Of a stretch of DNA of 30,452 nucleotides, positions 8,960-17,988 are shown one piece after another (position 1 is the first letter of the stretch; each line of letters opens with the position of its first letter). The notes beneath the pieces are model-generated. The model did no database searches. It was not told the DNA's origin and worked only from the letters and a program-made list of their open reading frames with translations. A program made the position numbers and the translations under genes. The DNA is taken from the NCBI GenBank assembly GCA_026419775.2, contig JAOPGA020001690.1, forward strand, positions 1-30,452. Reading direction: 5' to 3'. This DNA comes from Acrasis kona. Its lineage: Eukaryota > Heterolobosea > Eutetramitea > Acrasida > Acrasidae.

Positions 8960-9995
8960 ATGAACCATACTAAGGATTACACCAAGGATCACTTTCTACC
9001 CCCATTAGAATTCTATTATGATGAGAACTATGTCAAAGTACGAGTGAACAATGATACAAGATACTATACTATCATTGATATAGATTGCCATATGGAGTAT
9101 GTTCACCAAAAGGCTGATGCTAACTCCAGTAACCCAAGAGATTGCGCATTATCAAGAAACAAAGACCACTATATTTATATCACTGTGGATGGAAAAGCAC
9201 TACTTTCATCAGTTGATCTTAAAGGCTTGGGAACACCCTGGAAAACAAGTTGACCATATCAACAGAGGAAGAAGAGATAACCGCAAATCCAATTTACAAA
9301 TTGTGACACCTTTGGAGAACAGTAAAAATAAGGGAAAAGGACCTGAGGATGATTATGATACAAGAACAGTAGAGGATAATTCATCTAGGTGCATCTATAA
9401 AAATAAAGAAAAATTTGTAGTGGCTATTAAGGTCAATAAAAAAAATGTTCATTGGGGTACATATGCCACAATTGAGGAAGCAAAAATCGCCCATGATAGA
9501 GTGTCTGCCACTATTTATGGAAGGAGACTTTTCTATCCAGAGAAATTGGATGAGTTTTTAGAGCTGGGACTACCGCTTGTCGCGAGGAACAAAAAAAATA
9601 ACAATGAAGAAATTCCGTATATCTCTACTTTCCAGTTAAGTGATTCACAAGACAACGTGCAACGTGCAGAGCAAATTGAAGACGACACAGTAACTATACC
9701 TTTTGTAGACATGACCCAAGAAGTGGTTGAATGGTCTAAGAAAGATTGTTACTATCCATACAGCATCAAAAATTGTAAGAGGAAAAAACTATTTCATGCC
9801 CCCTCAATGAGCGAGAAGGATGCGAGCGCAATTTGTAAAATGTTGTCTATAAAAGACAACGGAGTAGGACTTTTCTTCAACTCGACAACTTATTCAGACA
9901 ATAACAAAAATCATAAGGAGAAACTGTTCTATGCTTCATCAATGAGTGAGGAAGATGCAAGTGCAATGTATGATATGTTGTCTATTTTAAAATAA
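8960..9995 (+). pseudogene. HNH-AP2 endonuclease-like gene, in two overlapping frames
   Basis: The N-terminal part (from ATG 8960) ends in SRNKDHYIYITVDGK, the usual lead-in to an HNH_3-type nuclease. The nuclease itself continues in another frame from about 9200: FHQLILKAWEHPGKQVDHIN followed by DNRKSNLQIVTP, supplying the H, the second H and the N of the motif. An AP2-like DNA-binding domain follows at about 9390-9520 (FVVAIKVNKKNVHWGTYATI and EEAKIAHDRVSATIYG). HNH-AP2 proteins are known as homing endonucleases and mobile nicking enzymes of phages, viruses and organelles. The C-terminus (9778-9995) holds two copies of a KLF-x-A-x-SMSE-x-DASA-x3-MLSI motif. The frame change at about 9190-9210 has no intron signals that I can see, so a one-base shift or sequence error is likely. 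Confidence 0.7.
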
Positions 9996-10399
9996 ATGCT
10001 CAGGATTGTTTTACAAATTAAGAACTTTACACATATGTAACTAATAATAGATTATTACGATCATGATATTATTGAATGTCAAAACATAAGTGAATGATAA
10101 TGAATAACTAAATGTAATACACATTACAGCAGAACAAGACGTTCCAATGATTTTGGAGTAAAGTTGGGTTAGGTCCTACTAATTAAACATCACACTTTCA
10201 TTACATTTCATTTGTCACATTGTTTTGAATGTTACTTTTATTAAACAAATTGGTTTTTAACCTTCATTGCTTCATACTTTTACTTCAATGGCTACGTACT
10301 GATTTTTATTCTACGTGCCTTCACTTCACAATATCAAAACTAAAAGATATTAATACCACAGGTATGTCCTAATAGTTTGACGGTGTTACCCATAANAAA
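9996..10399. other. No gene seen
   Basis: AT-rich sequence between two genes. One ambiguous base lies at 10396. GTATGT at 10362 after CCACAG could be a splice donor of an upstream exon of the next gene, but no exon is recognisable. Confidence 0.4.
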
Positions 10400-10954
10400 A
10401 TGATAACGTCCCTAGTGAGGCTGTTGCCTTTACTAGTGGGCGAGGAGGTGATAGACCGAAGAGATAGATTAATCCAGAATATAGTAAAGTACAATCTACC
10501 GGTAAATTACAAAAAGTCTCAGATGGAACCCTTACAGGTAATACCATCTTATCTAATGTATAAATTAGATTATGCTCAGCATAAGGTGTACACCAAGGAT
10601 GTAAACTTAGAGAAAGTAGGAACCACATTAAATGACTTGATGGAAGGAGAACATGAAAATGGAGAACTATTGTCTATCTTAGGAAGAATTGCATGCAATT
10701 TACCGAGGTATGACATTAGTCAACAGTTACGTCCACTTCGCCAAAAAGTGATTTATGAGGAAAATATGGATGATTACCCGATACACATCACTACGGATGA
10801 TATTACATTAATGAGGGCTGTGCACTCACAATGTGATCAACCACATGCACTTAAGGTTGGTAAATTTGGTCGAGAAAAGTCAGGACGTAAACGTAAGAGC
10901 CAACAAAGTAAACGTAGGAAACAAAAAAGACAGAGGCTTAATATTGTTCAATAA
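10400..10954 (+). CDS. Hypothetical protein with basic C-terminus
   Basis: A 184-aa frame starting with ATG at 10400, close to an ambiguous base at 10396. The middle is an unremarkable mixed helical sequence (DVNLEKVGTTLNDLMEGEHE; TTDDITLMRAVHSQCDQPHA). The last 35 residues are strongly basic (GRKRKSQQSKRRKQKRQR), which looks like a bipartite nuclear-localisation or nucleic-acid-binding tail. I do not recognise the family. It could be the last exon of a longer gene. A short run of conserved coding-like sequence lies 280 bases downstream on the other strand. Its composition and continuous frame argue for real coding sequence rather than chance. Confidence 0.45.
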   Translation: MITSLVRLLPLLVGEEVIDRRDRLIQNIVKYNLPVNYKKSQMEPLQVIPSYLMYKLDYAQHKVYTKDVNLEKVGTTLNDLMEGEHENGELLSILGRIACNLPRYDISQQLRPLRQKVIYEENMDDYPIHITTDDITLMRAVHSQCDQPHALKVGKFGREKSGRKRKSQQSKRRKQKRQRLNIVQ

Positions 10955-11234
10955 AACGTTGTTTTTCGTTATGTGTGGATTCCTATTTCCCCGCTCTTTG
11001 GCATAAAAAAATCATGGCCCACTAGTAAAGGCTATGAATAGGTAATAATAAGAGAGTATATCAACCAATGTATTATATACTATGTATATAACTGCTAAAC
11101 ACTCAAGCGAAATTAGTCTTCGCGCTCGTGATGACCTGAATGTGCTGTGGGGTCAGCACATTCGTACCTGTACTTCACACACCACACTTGTGAATATACA
11201 CGTGTCGTGGTCAACCACTTACAACCATTTCCCG

Positions 11235-11351
11235 AGAAGGTGATTGCTTGTGTTCACAATTTGCCTTGTAAACACATTGAGCGGTCCAAATGGAATGGGA
11301 AGTTTCCATGAGTATTGTAAAAATTTTTTGGAGTACAGAGAGGGGCTTGAG
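11235..11351 (-). repeat. Dispersed repeat, conserved coding-like piece, copy 1
   Basis: About 117 bp matching 20236-20351 in the same orientation. On the minus strand both copies are open and read KPLSVL-x-KI-x-TILMETS-x-SIWTAQCV-x-KAN-x-EH. The protein is better conserved than the DNA, so the repeat is probably a relic of a coding element. The family is unknown. Around it, 10955-11234 and 11352-11427 show no gene. Confidence 0.55.
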
Positions 11352-11427
11352 AAATATTTTTTAACAAGTTTTTTCAACCTGTCAATTTAATGTCCTGATA
11401 CAATATGATTGTAGTACCCTCTAATAT

Positions 11428-11790
11428 TCAATAAACCACAAGCTTCATCCCACTCAGTATATCCTTCTCTAGAGTTTTTATTTGTTCCTCTGTCAATTTA
11501 TTAAAGTTTGCTGCAGTTATCTTAACCAATGGTCTGACTTTTGTACACCACAGAGTAATTATTTGCAAATTTAGCAGTGGAGGTGGATTTTGGATAGGAC
11601 GAACAAATGGTTGTGGAACCATCTGCAATGTCCGTAAATGTTCAGTGTGTGTAAGATTTGAAGTATGACGGTTTTCTTTACCCACAGTTACATTCATCCC
11701 ACAATCATATTTGAAATGAATTGAACCAATACATATAATGCCTGCTGCATTTTTCTTTTGGCATCTAGTCCTTCTACTATTGTATTCCAT
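11428..11790 (-). CDS. Small Cys/His protein, possible FLYWCH-like finger
   Basis: A 120-aa frame with ATG at 11790, starting 45 bases past the stop of the Tet-like gene on the same strand. The N-terminal half carries C-x-n-C-x-n-H-x-n-H spacing (RRTRCQKKNAAGIICIGSIH, then HTSNLTHTEH) reminiscent of FLYWCH/WRKY-GCM1 fingers, which are often found in transposases and their captured regulators. The C-terminal half (NFNKLTEEQIKTLEKDIL) looks helical. The very short gap to the gene upstream suggests either a compact gene pair or a further exon, but no in-phase GT-AG intron convinced me. Family uncertain. Confidence 0.45.
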   Translation of the reverse strand: MEYNSRRTRCQKKNAAGIICIGSIHFKYDCGMNVTVGKENRHTSNLTHTEHLRTLQMVPQPFVRPIQNPPPLLNLQIITLWCTKVRPLVKITAANFNKLTEEQIKTLEKDILSGMKLVVY

Positions 11791-11835
11791 TTTACTATTT
11801 AAATAAGAAACTACAAATTCACTATAAAAAGCAAT

Positions 11836-13004
11836 TTATTTATCACGTGTCCATTTAAACAGTGGTTTGATTCTAATTGGGTCACTATTATACTTTTCAT
11901 GAATGCATGAGATTGCATTTGATAACTTGTTCCCAATCTGAATTGAGCTGCCAATACGGTTGAAATTAATTGGATATTCCAAATGTGTGGTTGCATGCTT
12001 GTCATCCTTGCTCCTCCAAACTATCTCACACACTCCATCACAATCATCAAAATTAATGTACTTTTGGAGTCCCTCAAATACAAAATAGCCATTTTTACCT
12101 TGAAACCCATCTTCCTTTTTTGCCAAACGTTTGGTAGTCAAATTAACTGGGTACCAGATTCTATAAGCATAACGGTTCCTATCTTCATCTTTATGGCTGA
12201 CATGAACAAATTTCTCAAGAGTAAAAGCAAGTGCACTTGCAAATGGATTTCCAGATTCAAGTGAACTGAAGTCAGCGTCCATCTTGCTTGGGACCTTCAA
12301 CTTTTTGGCATCTTCTTCCATTGCCCTGCAGATATCTGGACATAGCATTATAAGGTACTTCTAAGTTCCGCACCGTCTTCCTCTGATTTCTATGTTACAT
12401 TGATACAGTCCTTTTTTGGTGCTCTTGTATACGCATATCTTCCAACGGAATAGTTGCCAAGCCAATCATGCTTCCAACCAACCATGCGCATTGAACCAGC
12501 AAGGTACAATTGATTGGGACAATGTGATTTATATTTAGATTGTTCCAAAAGAATTTCAACCATGCGATTGAAGTCATTTAATGTAGAGGTACTCATGCTG
12601 TCAAATGGACAAAAGCGTACAATAAGTGCTACTGTTTTTGTTACTTCATCAATACCAATGAATGTATTTTTAAAAAGTCGGTTGAATGTGACGTGTTTGA
12701 TTGTGGAATGTGTATTGTTATTGGGAACAATATCATCATTTGAGACCTCAGAGTTGTTAAAGATTTCGGTGTGGTTAGTTTTAATGTATTTACAGAATCC
12801 ATCACTATCTCCAAGTAGACTTCTATTCGCCTTCTCCTCTTCAAAAATTTGTATACGCTTTGATTTGTATGAATTTAACCCGCGTTTCGGTTGTGCTATC
12901 ACCTCGTAGTCTCCATCATCGGAGTCCAAATCAAACATTTCCTCAGCTAGACGTGCTAAAACTTTATTATCGTGTGTACCTTGAAATTTTGACATCTTCT
13001 GCAT
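11836..13004 (-). CDS. Tet-like 2OG-Fe(II) oxygenase, two exons
   Basis: Exons 13004-12399 and 12360-11836 join in phase zero across a 38-nt intron to give about 376 aa. The C-terminal half fits the fungal Tet-like (TET/JBP-related) dioxygenase pattern: SHKDEDRNRYAYRIWYPV supplies H258 and D260 of the iron triad, GYFVFEGLQKYINFDDCDG is the central strand-turn, KHATTH supplies the distal H324, and NRIGSSIQI carries R337, expected to hold 2-oxoglutarate. The N-terminal part (VRFCPFDSMSTSTLNDFNRM; MRMVGWKHDW) also fits that family's leader. Characterised TET/JBP relatives oxidise methylated or unmodified pyrimidines in nucleic acids; activity here is inferred. The ATG at 13004 is the first in frame, with 12995 as an alternative. 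It sits between transposons, as such genes often do in fungi. Confidence 0.72.
12361..12398 (-). other. 38-nt intron in the Tet-like gene
   Basis: On the minus strand the donor is GTAACA and the acceptor is AACTTAG. The unspliced frame meets a stop two codons inside, while splicing joins KKDCIN to KYLIMLCPD in phase. Its length is nearly that of the MULE and CACTA introns. Confidence 0.75.
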
Positions 13005-13278
13005 CACTAGCCACACCAGCGTGAAAAGTGACAAGGCAGGAGACTAAACAGAAATTCGTGAGTAACACAATTCATAGTAGCCAAGAATCACACACCCAAT
13101 TAAAATTATTATTAATTACAAATACATTTAATTATACATCATCCACAGGTCTTAATGAACTCATATTTGCAGCCCTCCTTTCTTGACCATTTATCATATT
13201 GAATATAGACTTCTACAGTACTACTCTCATGTTGCTATGATAATGTAATTGTATTTATCAAATATTTGTGCTCAAACC

Positions 13279-13707
13279 CTAGGGATAGTCTTCATGTATT
13301 TGAATTCCATGTTCAACCCATCTGTATCTACAAAATGTACATGTAAAGCATTTAATAAACCTGACATATTCTCCGGTAAATATATGCTTCGTACTATTAC
13401 AAGACGGATTACGTTTAATGTTCCCTGAAAGTCCAGTACTTGCCCAGTAATTATACACGTCCGGCGGAATGTATATCTTAAAGGAAAATCTATGAATCTT
13501 CTTAGTATGCCCTTTGTTACGTAGCATCAATTGTGTAATTTCATTAGTTAGCCATGTTGAGATCTCATATAACCTGAATTGTAAATAATAAATATAAAGT
13601 GATGTCAGGAATGTAGAGAATAAATCAACATCAAAAAAATATGTGAAAAATGTAACAATTGGAATTAATGTTACAGTATCCTCAGCATATGGTTTGTTGT
13701 CTACCAC
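13279..13707 (-). CDS. Hypothetical protein with Cys-rich C-terminus
   Basis: The later part, from about 13575 down to 13279, has clear protein-like composition: LYEISTWLTNEITQLMLRNK, FSFKIYIPPDVYNYW, then CFTCTFCRYRWVEHG, where C-x2-C-x2-C suggests a small zinc site. The start is doubtful. TTTACAATTCAG just before GTTATATGAG looks like a splice acceptor, so the hydrophobic first third of the open frame may be intron and the true first exon may lie elsewhere. The region 13035-13278 shows nothing else. Function unknown. Confidence 0.4.
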   Translation of the reverse strand: MVDNKPYAEDTVTLIPIVTFFTYFFDVDLFSTFLTSLYIYYLQFRLYEISTWLTNEITQLMLRNKGHTKKIHRFSFKIYIPPDVYNYWASTGLSGNIKRNPSCNSTKHIFTGEYVRFIKCFTCTFCRYRWVEHGIQIHEDYP

Positions 13708-13799
13708 TTGCTTTCTTCTTCGTGATTTTTTCTAATGGTGTTAAAACAATAAATATGGTTGTTCTTACGTTGCTTGTTGTAGTTGCATTTGTTGTAGGG

Positions 13800-15390
13800 G
13801 TATCAATTTCCATTATAACTAATAGTTGCTTGGTTAATTGATGAAGCACAGTATAGACGTACTTGTTGGACTGCTTTGATGTGCACCATTAAGGTTTGTA
13901 ACTGGAGTAATGTATAACAGAAATACAGAATTATTGGCAATAGGTAAATTGAAATGACGGCTGCCTCCTTAATGAGGTCATATGCGGATCCCCTCATCAT
14001 TTTTATCCATCACGTGCAAAAAACAGAAGAAGATGTGCTTGCAGCAGCGATAGTTATTAATAAAGTGAGGGCACGAACAAGAAAAGCCAGGATGGAGGTG
14101 ACAGTATAAATTACATTAGATATGTACTCATTGTCTCTCCTTTGGACTGGTTCACAATGCTTATTTGTAACAGCTAAGCGTGCATCATCAAGGATTTTAT
14201 TAGAATCCCTCCATAGTTTATTGTCCTATGGACTCTTGTTTTTCATGTTCATAAGTACATATAACATTCCACCTTCCTATTCCTCTAGAAGCTATACAAG
14301 ACTCTTCACTTTATAACGGCCAATGTATCTTGCGAGAACCTTGATAATTGCTTCAGTGTAATTATTTGTATTGTACAGTCCATAAAGGTAGTTGCTCAAA
14401 AACAATTATAAGTGAATGCAGACTCAGAGTTTTATGAATATTTCACTAATGAGTATGTACTAATTTGTAAGTTTATTTCTCTTAGACTATTTAACATATG
14501 TAAGGAAGAGCTGGACATGCTACAATAGACCATCTACCTTTACACAAACATTCTCATCCCAAGTCTTTATTAGGTGAAATTTACAAAGCACAAATTCTAG
14601 ACCAGCTTCTATTGCAGCAGCCTTCTTTGCTCTGTCATTGTCAATCATGAGAAGTGGACGCCAGTTAGGAATGCCACATGGCATGTTGCGGACCTTCTTT
14701 AAAAGTGTTCTGTAAAAGGCAGTGTAATAGTCTTTAGTAGCAGTATCACATAGTGTAAGCCCAACAATCCCAGCTGCTAGGTTCTCTCCAACATATGTAC
14801 TTGCCAAGACAGGATATTTGTACACATTGCTTTTAAACTATGAGTCACTTCTAATACATTGAATATCAAGGCGGACTACATCTTGCAGAAATGCTCTATT
14901 GACCAGAACAAGACAGAGGTGGTCTATTTTTTGTTCTCCCCAACCGTCAGGTGTTAACACAACCTCATCTTTCAAGTTCATTTTTCTCACTTGGTCAAGT
15001 ATGGCTTGAAATGTTCTTGTCTTATTAATCTCTGCATTTTTCTGACAAATGGTCTTCATGAGAGTAACAATCTTTTTTGTAGAGCAAGTAAAGCCTCCAT
15101 GCTTGTTACTGTACTGAAGCTTATCCCGTAAATCCTTGATTTGTTTGAAAACAGTTGCTGGCTCAACATTCAGCAAGCAAAACATGATGAGTTTCTTTGA
15201 GGTGACATTGAAGAATTGGTGTATAAATTGTCTCCCAAACTGTGTGATGCGGAACACTAGAATGTAAAATTCTGTAATTGCCTGCATCCTTGTCTAAATC
15301 ATCAAGTGCATTTGTTAGATCACCGGTTGAGATTTGGTCCATTTTGCGGCACATACCATTTGAAAGAGCGTACAAAACTGTGTTAGTCAT
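13800..15390 (-). pseudogene. Decayed MULE transposase, second copy, intron-less
   Basis: Scattered minus-strand frames align in order with the intact MULE at 1801-4492. From 15390 to 14838: VEPATVFKQIKDLRDKLQYS and LTPDGWGEQKIDHLCLVLV. From 14825 to 14520: MYKYPVLASTYVGE, MIDNDRAKKAAAIEAG and LCKFHLIKTWDEN. Around 14390-14310: YGLYNTNNYTEAIIKVL, with the catalytic Glu. Around 14110-14010: PGFSCSCPHFINNYRCCKHI, the SWIM finger. It carries several stops and frameshifts, and the stretch between 14520 and 14400 is barely alignable. The position of the 37-nt intron of the intact copy is uninterrupted here. No paired terminal repeats were found, though the array at 15481 may be its upstream end. 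Confidence 0.8.
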
Positions 15391-15480
15391 ATTAAAAAAT
15401 GGTCCTCACACTGCATTTTGTCTAATACAGTCTTGTTAGTAGAAGGGTAATCACATAAGTTATTTGGTGACCTGTATATG

Positions 15481-15521
15481 TTGTTGTACATTTCAGATAA
15501 TTATTTGTACATTTCAGATAT
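15481..15521 (+). repeat. Two tandem units ending in TTTCAGATATCCGC
   Basis: Units TTGTTGTACATTTCAGATA and ATTATTTGTACATTTCAGAT lead into ATCCGCGTCC. The shared final 14 bases with the array at 5851-5914 suggest that both are ends of related transposons. This one lies about 90 bases upstream of the decayed MULE copy. Confidence 0.5.
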
Positions 15522-15689
15522 CCGCGTCCATTTTCTAACTTTTTATGAAATATAAGAAAAAAATGTGGTTTTTATAGGCCCTGTTATAGCCGTTATGTGT
15601 GTGCGCCAATTTGCACTCAAAGCGGGCTGGATGATGATTAGTCCTTGCACGTTGAAAAATTGATATGTTAATTGTCCAGCAACCTAGTC

Positions 15690-16185
15690 GCATTCTCATT
15701 TTCCAACATGCAAGCGGCCAACAAAAAAACTATGCATGGACAAAACAATGGACCATACAGAGGCCGCTTTAATCCACATTTCATGTTTATTATCAGAAAG
15801 CCACACCTTTATGGAAACAAATTTGAGACAATGTGTGATAAGGATACTTTCACAAGATTTGAATTTAAAGATTTAGTTAGACCTTCTAAAGACTTTAATT
15901 CTATGTGAAAAAAGGCCTGCACTTGATCGCAATGCATTTATACCAGTTGAGCCAACAACTGTTGTAGAGGTTGCTTTATTTCTTTGTAAAGACCTTGAAC
16001 GTGACAAACACATAGTATAGTAGTTGATAATAAATGGTATGGCAACCTGAGTGTATCCACAGAGTTACAGAAAGAAGGCATTGACTCTGTTTTGAAGTAC
16101 AGTGAATAACAGACCAACAGGCCTATGGGATCTTGTTCATGATTTATTGTCAATGGACAGAAAGCTGGACACACAAAAAAGGAAT
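15690..16185 (+). pseudogene. piggyBac-like transposase, middle fragment
   Basis: Successive plus-strand frames carry piggyBac (DDE_Tnp_1_7) features: GPYRGRFNPHFMFIIRKPHL followed by YGNKFETMCDK at about 15745-15840, DRNAFIPVEPTTVVEVALFL, then VVDNKWYGNLSVSTELQKEG with the second catalytic Asp at about 16020-16075, and FIVNGQKAGHTKKGI. Neither end of the gene is present, and at least two frame changes or stops interrupt it. The expected first catalytic acid before M-x-x-F/Y-RGR is not preserved (KKTMHGQNNGPYRGR). Its 3' side abuts the pogo-like gene at 16187. A C-terminal piece of the same superfamily lies at 26182-26610. Confidence 0.7.
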
Positions 16186-16186
16186 T

Positions 16187-17029
16187 CTACAATAAAAAAG
16201 GTGTACAGTCCCATGCTTTTAGCACTATCTGGGTAAATTTCTGTTTTGTTGGCTTTGGCACTTCAATACCAACACTTTCCTTCATCACCCAATCCTCATA
16301 TTCTTCGATTAAGTAGGTTTTGAAAACACTATTAATGTGTGTGTCCATGACCTGGCATAAATCTGTACAACCTCCTGGAACCTTGACAATCTTGATTCCA
16401 CGCTCAGTAACACCAGTCTTCTCCATACCATTGGTGGCAATCTTTACCGCCTTGCTACCTTTTACATCATATATCATGGTCCCAGTCATATCCATGTAAA
16501 CGCGGGTCTGGTCCATGTTCCAATTATTTTTGTGGCCAAGGTTATGAGTGAGGAGCCACCACTGTACCTCAAAAATGTAATTCTTAATCCGCTCTTCTCT
16601 TATGATATCAGCAAGTTTGCGAGAGGATTTTTTGTTTCCTTTTCTTTTTGATAAGTTCCACCTTTTACGGAACTTGCAAAGCCAATGTTTAGAGAACTTG
16701 CTTACAAGATCACGAGATGCTGCAATGGACTTGGCTTTCCTTTGAATAAGCCTCCCTGTTACACAAAGCTTCTTTGACCGCAACATTTTAACATTGTCAT
16801 AAATTTGTTGCTCCTCTTCTTTTGTCAAAAATGGCTTCTTTCCTCCTCCCTTTACACGGCTGGAAGTTTTTGATATCAAATATAACTCCTCACGCTGTTT
16901 AAGCCATCGTCGGAGCTGACTCGGATTGCAACCTTTTTGCCGGTGGACTTCATGCTTATTTTGGATTTGATCCCATAAAGCAATACAGGCTAACTTCTCT
17001 TTTGCAGACCATGCTTTCCTGGATACCAT
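16187..17029 (-). CDS. Pogo/Tigger-like transposase with internal deletion
   Basis: A 280-aa frame with ATG at 17029. An N-terminal HTH region (KAWSAKEKLACIALWDQIQN; NPSQLRRWLKQREEL) and a CENP-B-like second HTH (KHWLCKFRKRWNLSKRKGNK) precede the DDE_1 core. The first catalytic Asp is in NWNMDQTRVYMDM (D173), and the conserved PGGCTDLCQVMDTHIN carries the third (D229). Between MEKTGVT (about 206) and ERGIKIVKVPGG only a few residues remain where full-length relatives have roughly 80-110, including the second Asp. The deletion is in frame, so the protein keeps its DNA-binding domain but should lack catalysis. The C-terminus (AWDCTPFLL) also looks cut short. It may survive as a DNA-binding derivative, or it may simply be a young deleted copy. 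Confidence 0.75.
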   Translation of the reverse strand: MVSRKAWSAKEKLACIALWDQIQNKHEVHRQKGCNPSQLRRWLKQREELYLISKTSSRVKGGGKKPFLTKEEEQQIYDNVKMLRSKKLCVTGRLIQRKAKSIAASRDLVSKFSKHWLCKFRKRWNLSKRKGNKKSSRKLADIIREERIKNYIFEVQWWLLTHNLGHKNNWNMDQTRVYMDMTGTMIYDVKGSKAVKIATNGMEKTGVTERGIKIVKVPGGCTDLCQVMDTHINSVFKTYLIEEYEDWVMKESVGIEVPKPTKQKFTQIVLKAWDCTPFLL

Positions 17030-17988
17030 TGTACAGTAAGTTTGTTATTAGTAGGTATAGTACAATTAATTATGAATAATTATCAACAAAATGACAAAAA
17101 ACGGCTAGTATATCATCCAAAAATAAATTTATTTTACTATTTTTGACAGTACCTGAGATGGTGCGTGTAATAGTAGCCCCAGCTACTAATCAACAACTAC
17201 CTGTATTTGTCAGGACCAATTTTCACCAAGAACAATTCAACTTCAATATCTCTGAGTCCTATGTCGCCTATTTACAAGCAAAAGTATTAAATATTGTTCG
17301 CAAGCAAGCATCATACATTGCCTTGAAAAGACAAACAAAGTGTGTTAGAACTCTTTGTTATGTTCAGGCAACTTGTTAAAAACTCTTCATATAGCTTCTT
17401 GCCTTTCTTTCCAAATGTTTCATTTAGGTTCATTTTTGTTTTTTGAGCACTTTCAAGATTTGACTTTCTATCATTTTCAAATTTTTTAAGTCCTTTTACT
17501 CCTGCTTGATACAATGGTATTTTATACCTTGTTTGCAAGGTTGATATACTCCATTGCAATGTTAGAGATGATGTGCTTAATCTCTGTCTCTAAGTAAACA
17601 TAACCTTTAGTGTCCAACATATGAGAGACTTATGATATTCTTCACAGTTTCTGGCATCCTGGCCATTTTGAACTGTTTGTTCATTTTGTCAAGGATTGTT
17701 GCTGAGTGAAGTTGCTCATTCATAACAGGGAAAAATCTTGCCTTCAATTTGATTATTCAATTTCAAGTTTTAAATTTTCAATAATGTTAATGGGATCCTG
17801 AGGAAATATATTATCTAGCTAAAATATGTTAATAACTAAAAAGATTCTTTTATTGTACTTTTGCAAATTTTTCAGGTCTATGGTTATTGTTTGTTGTAAT
17901 GTAATGTAACTACTTGCCTTGTATAGAAGAATTGTACTCCATATTTGCTTCTTAAGAAGAATTATGTAAATATAGCAAGTTAAATAAA
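17030..17988. other. No convincing gene; two short open frames
   Basis: A plus-strand stretch 17143-17379 (MVRVIVAPATNQQLPVFV...) follows a TTTTTGACAG that could be a splice acceptor. A minus-strand stretch 17559-17311 (GVKGLKKFENDRKSNLESAQ) has charged, helical composition. Neither matches a family I know. The remainder is AT-rich without recognisable signals. Confidence 0.3.
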
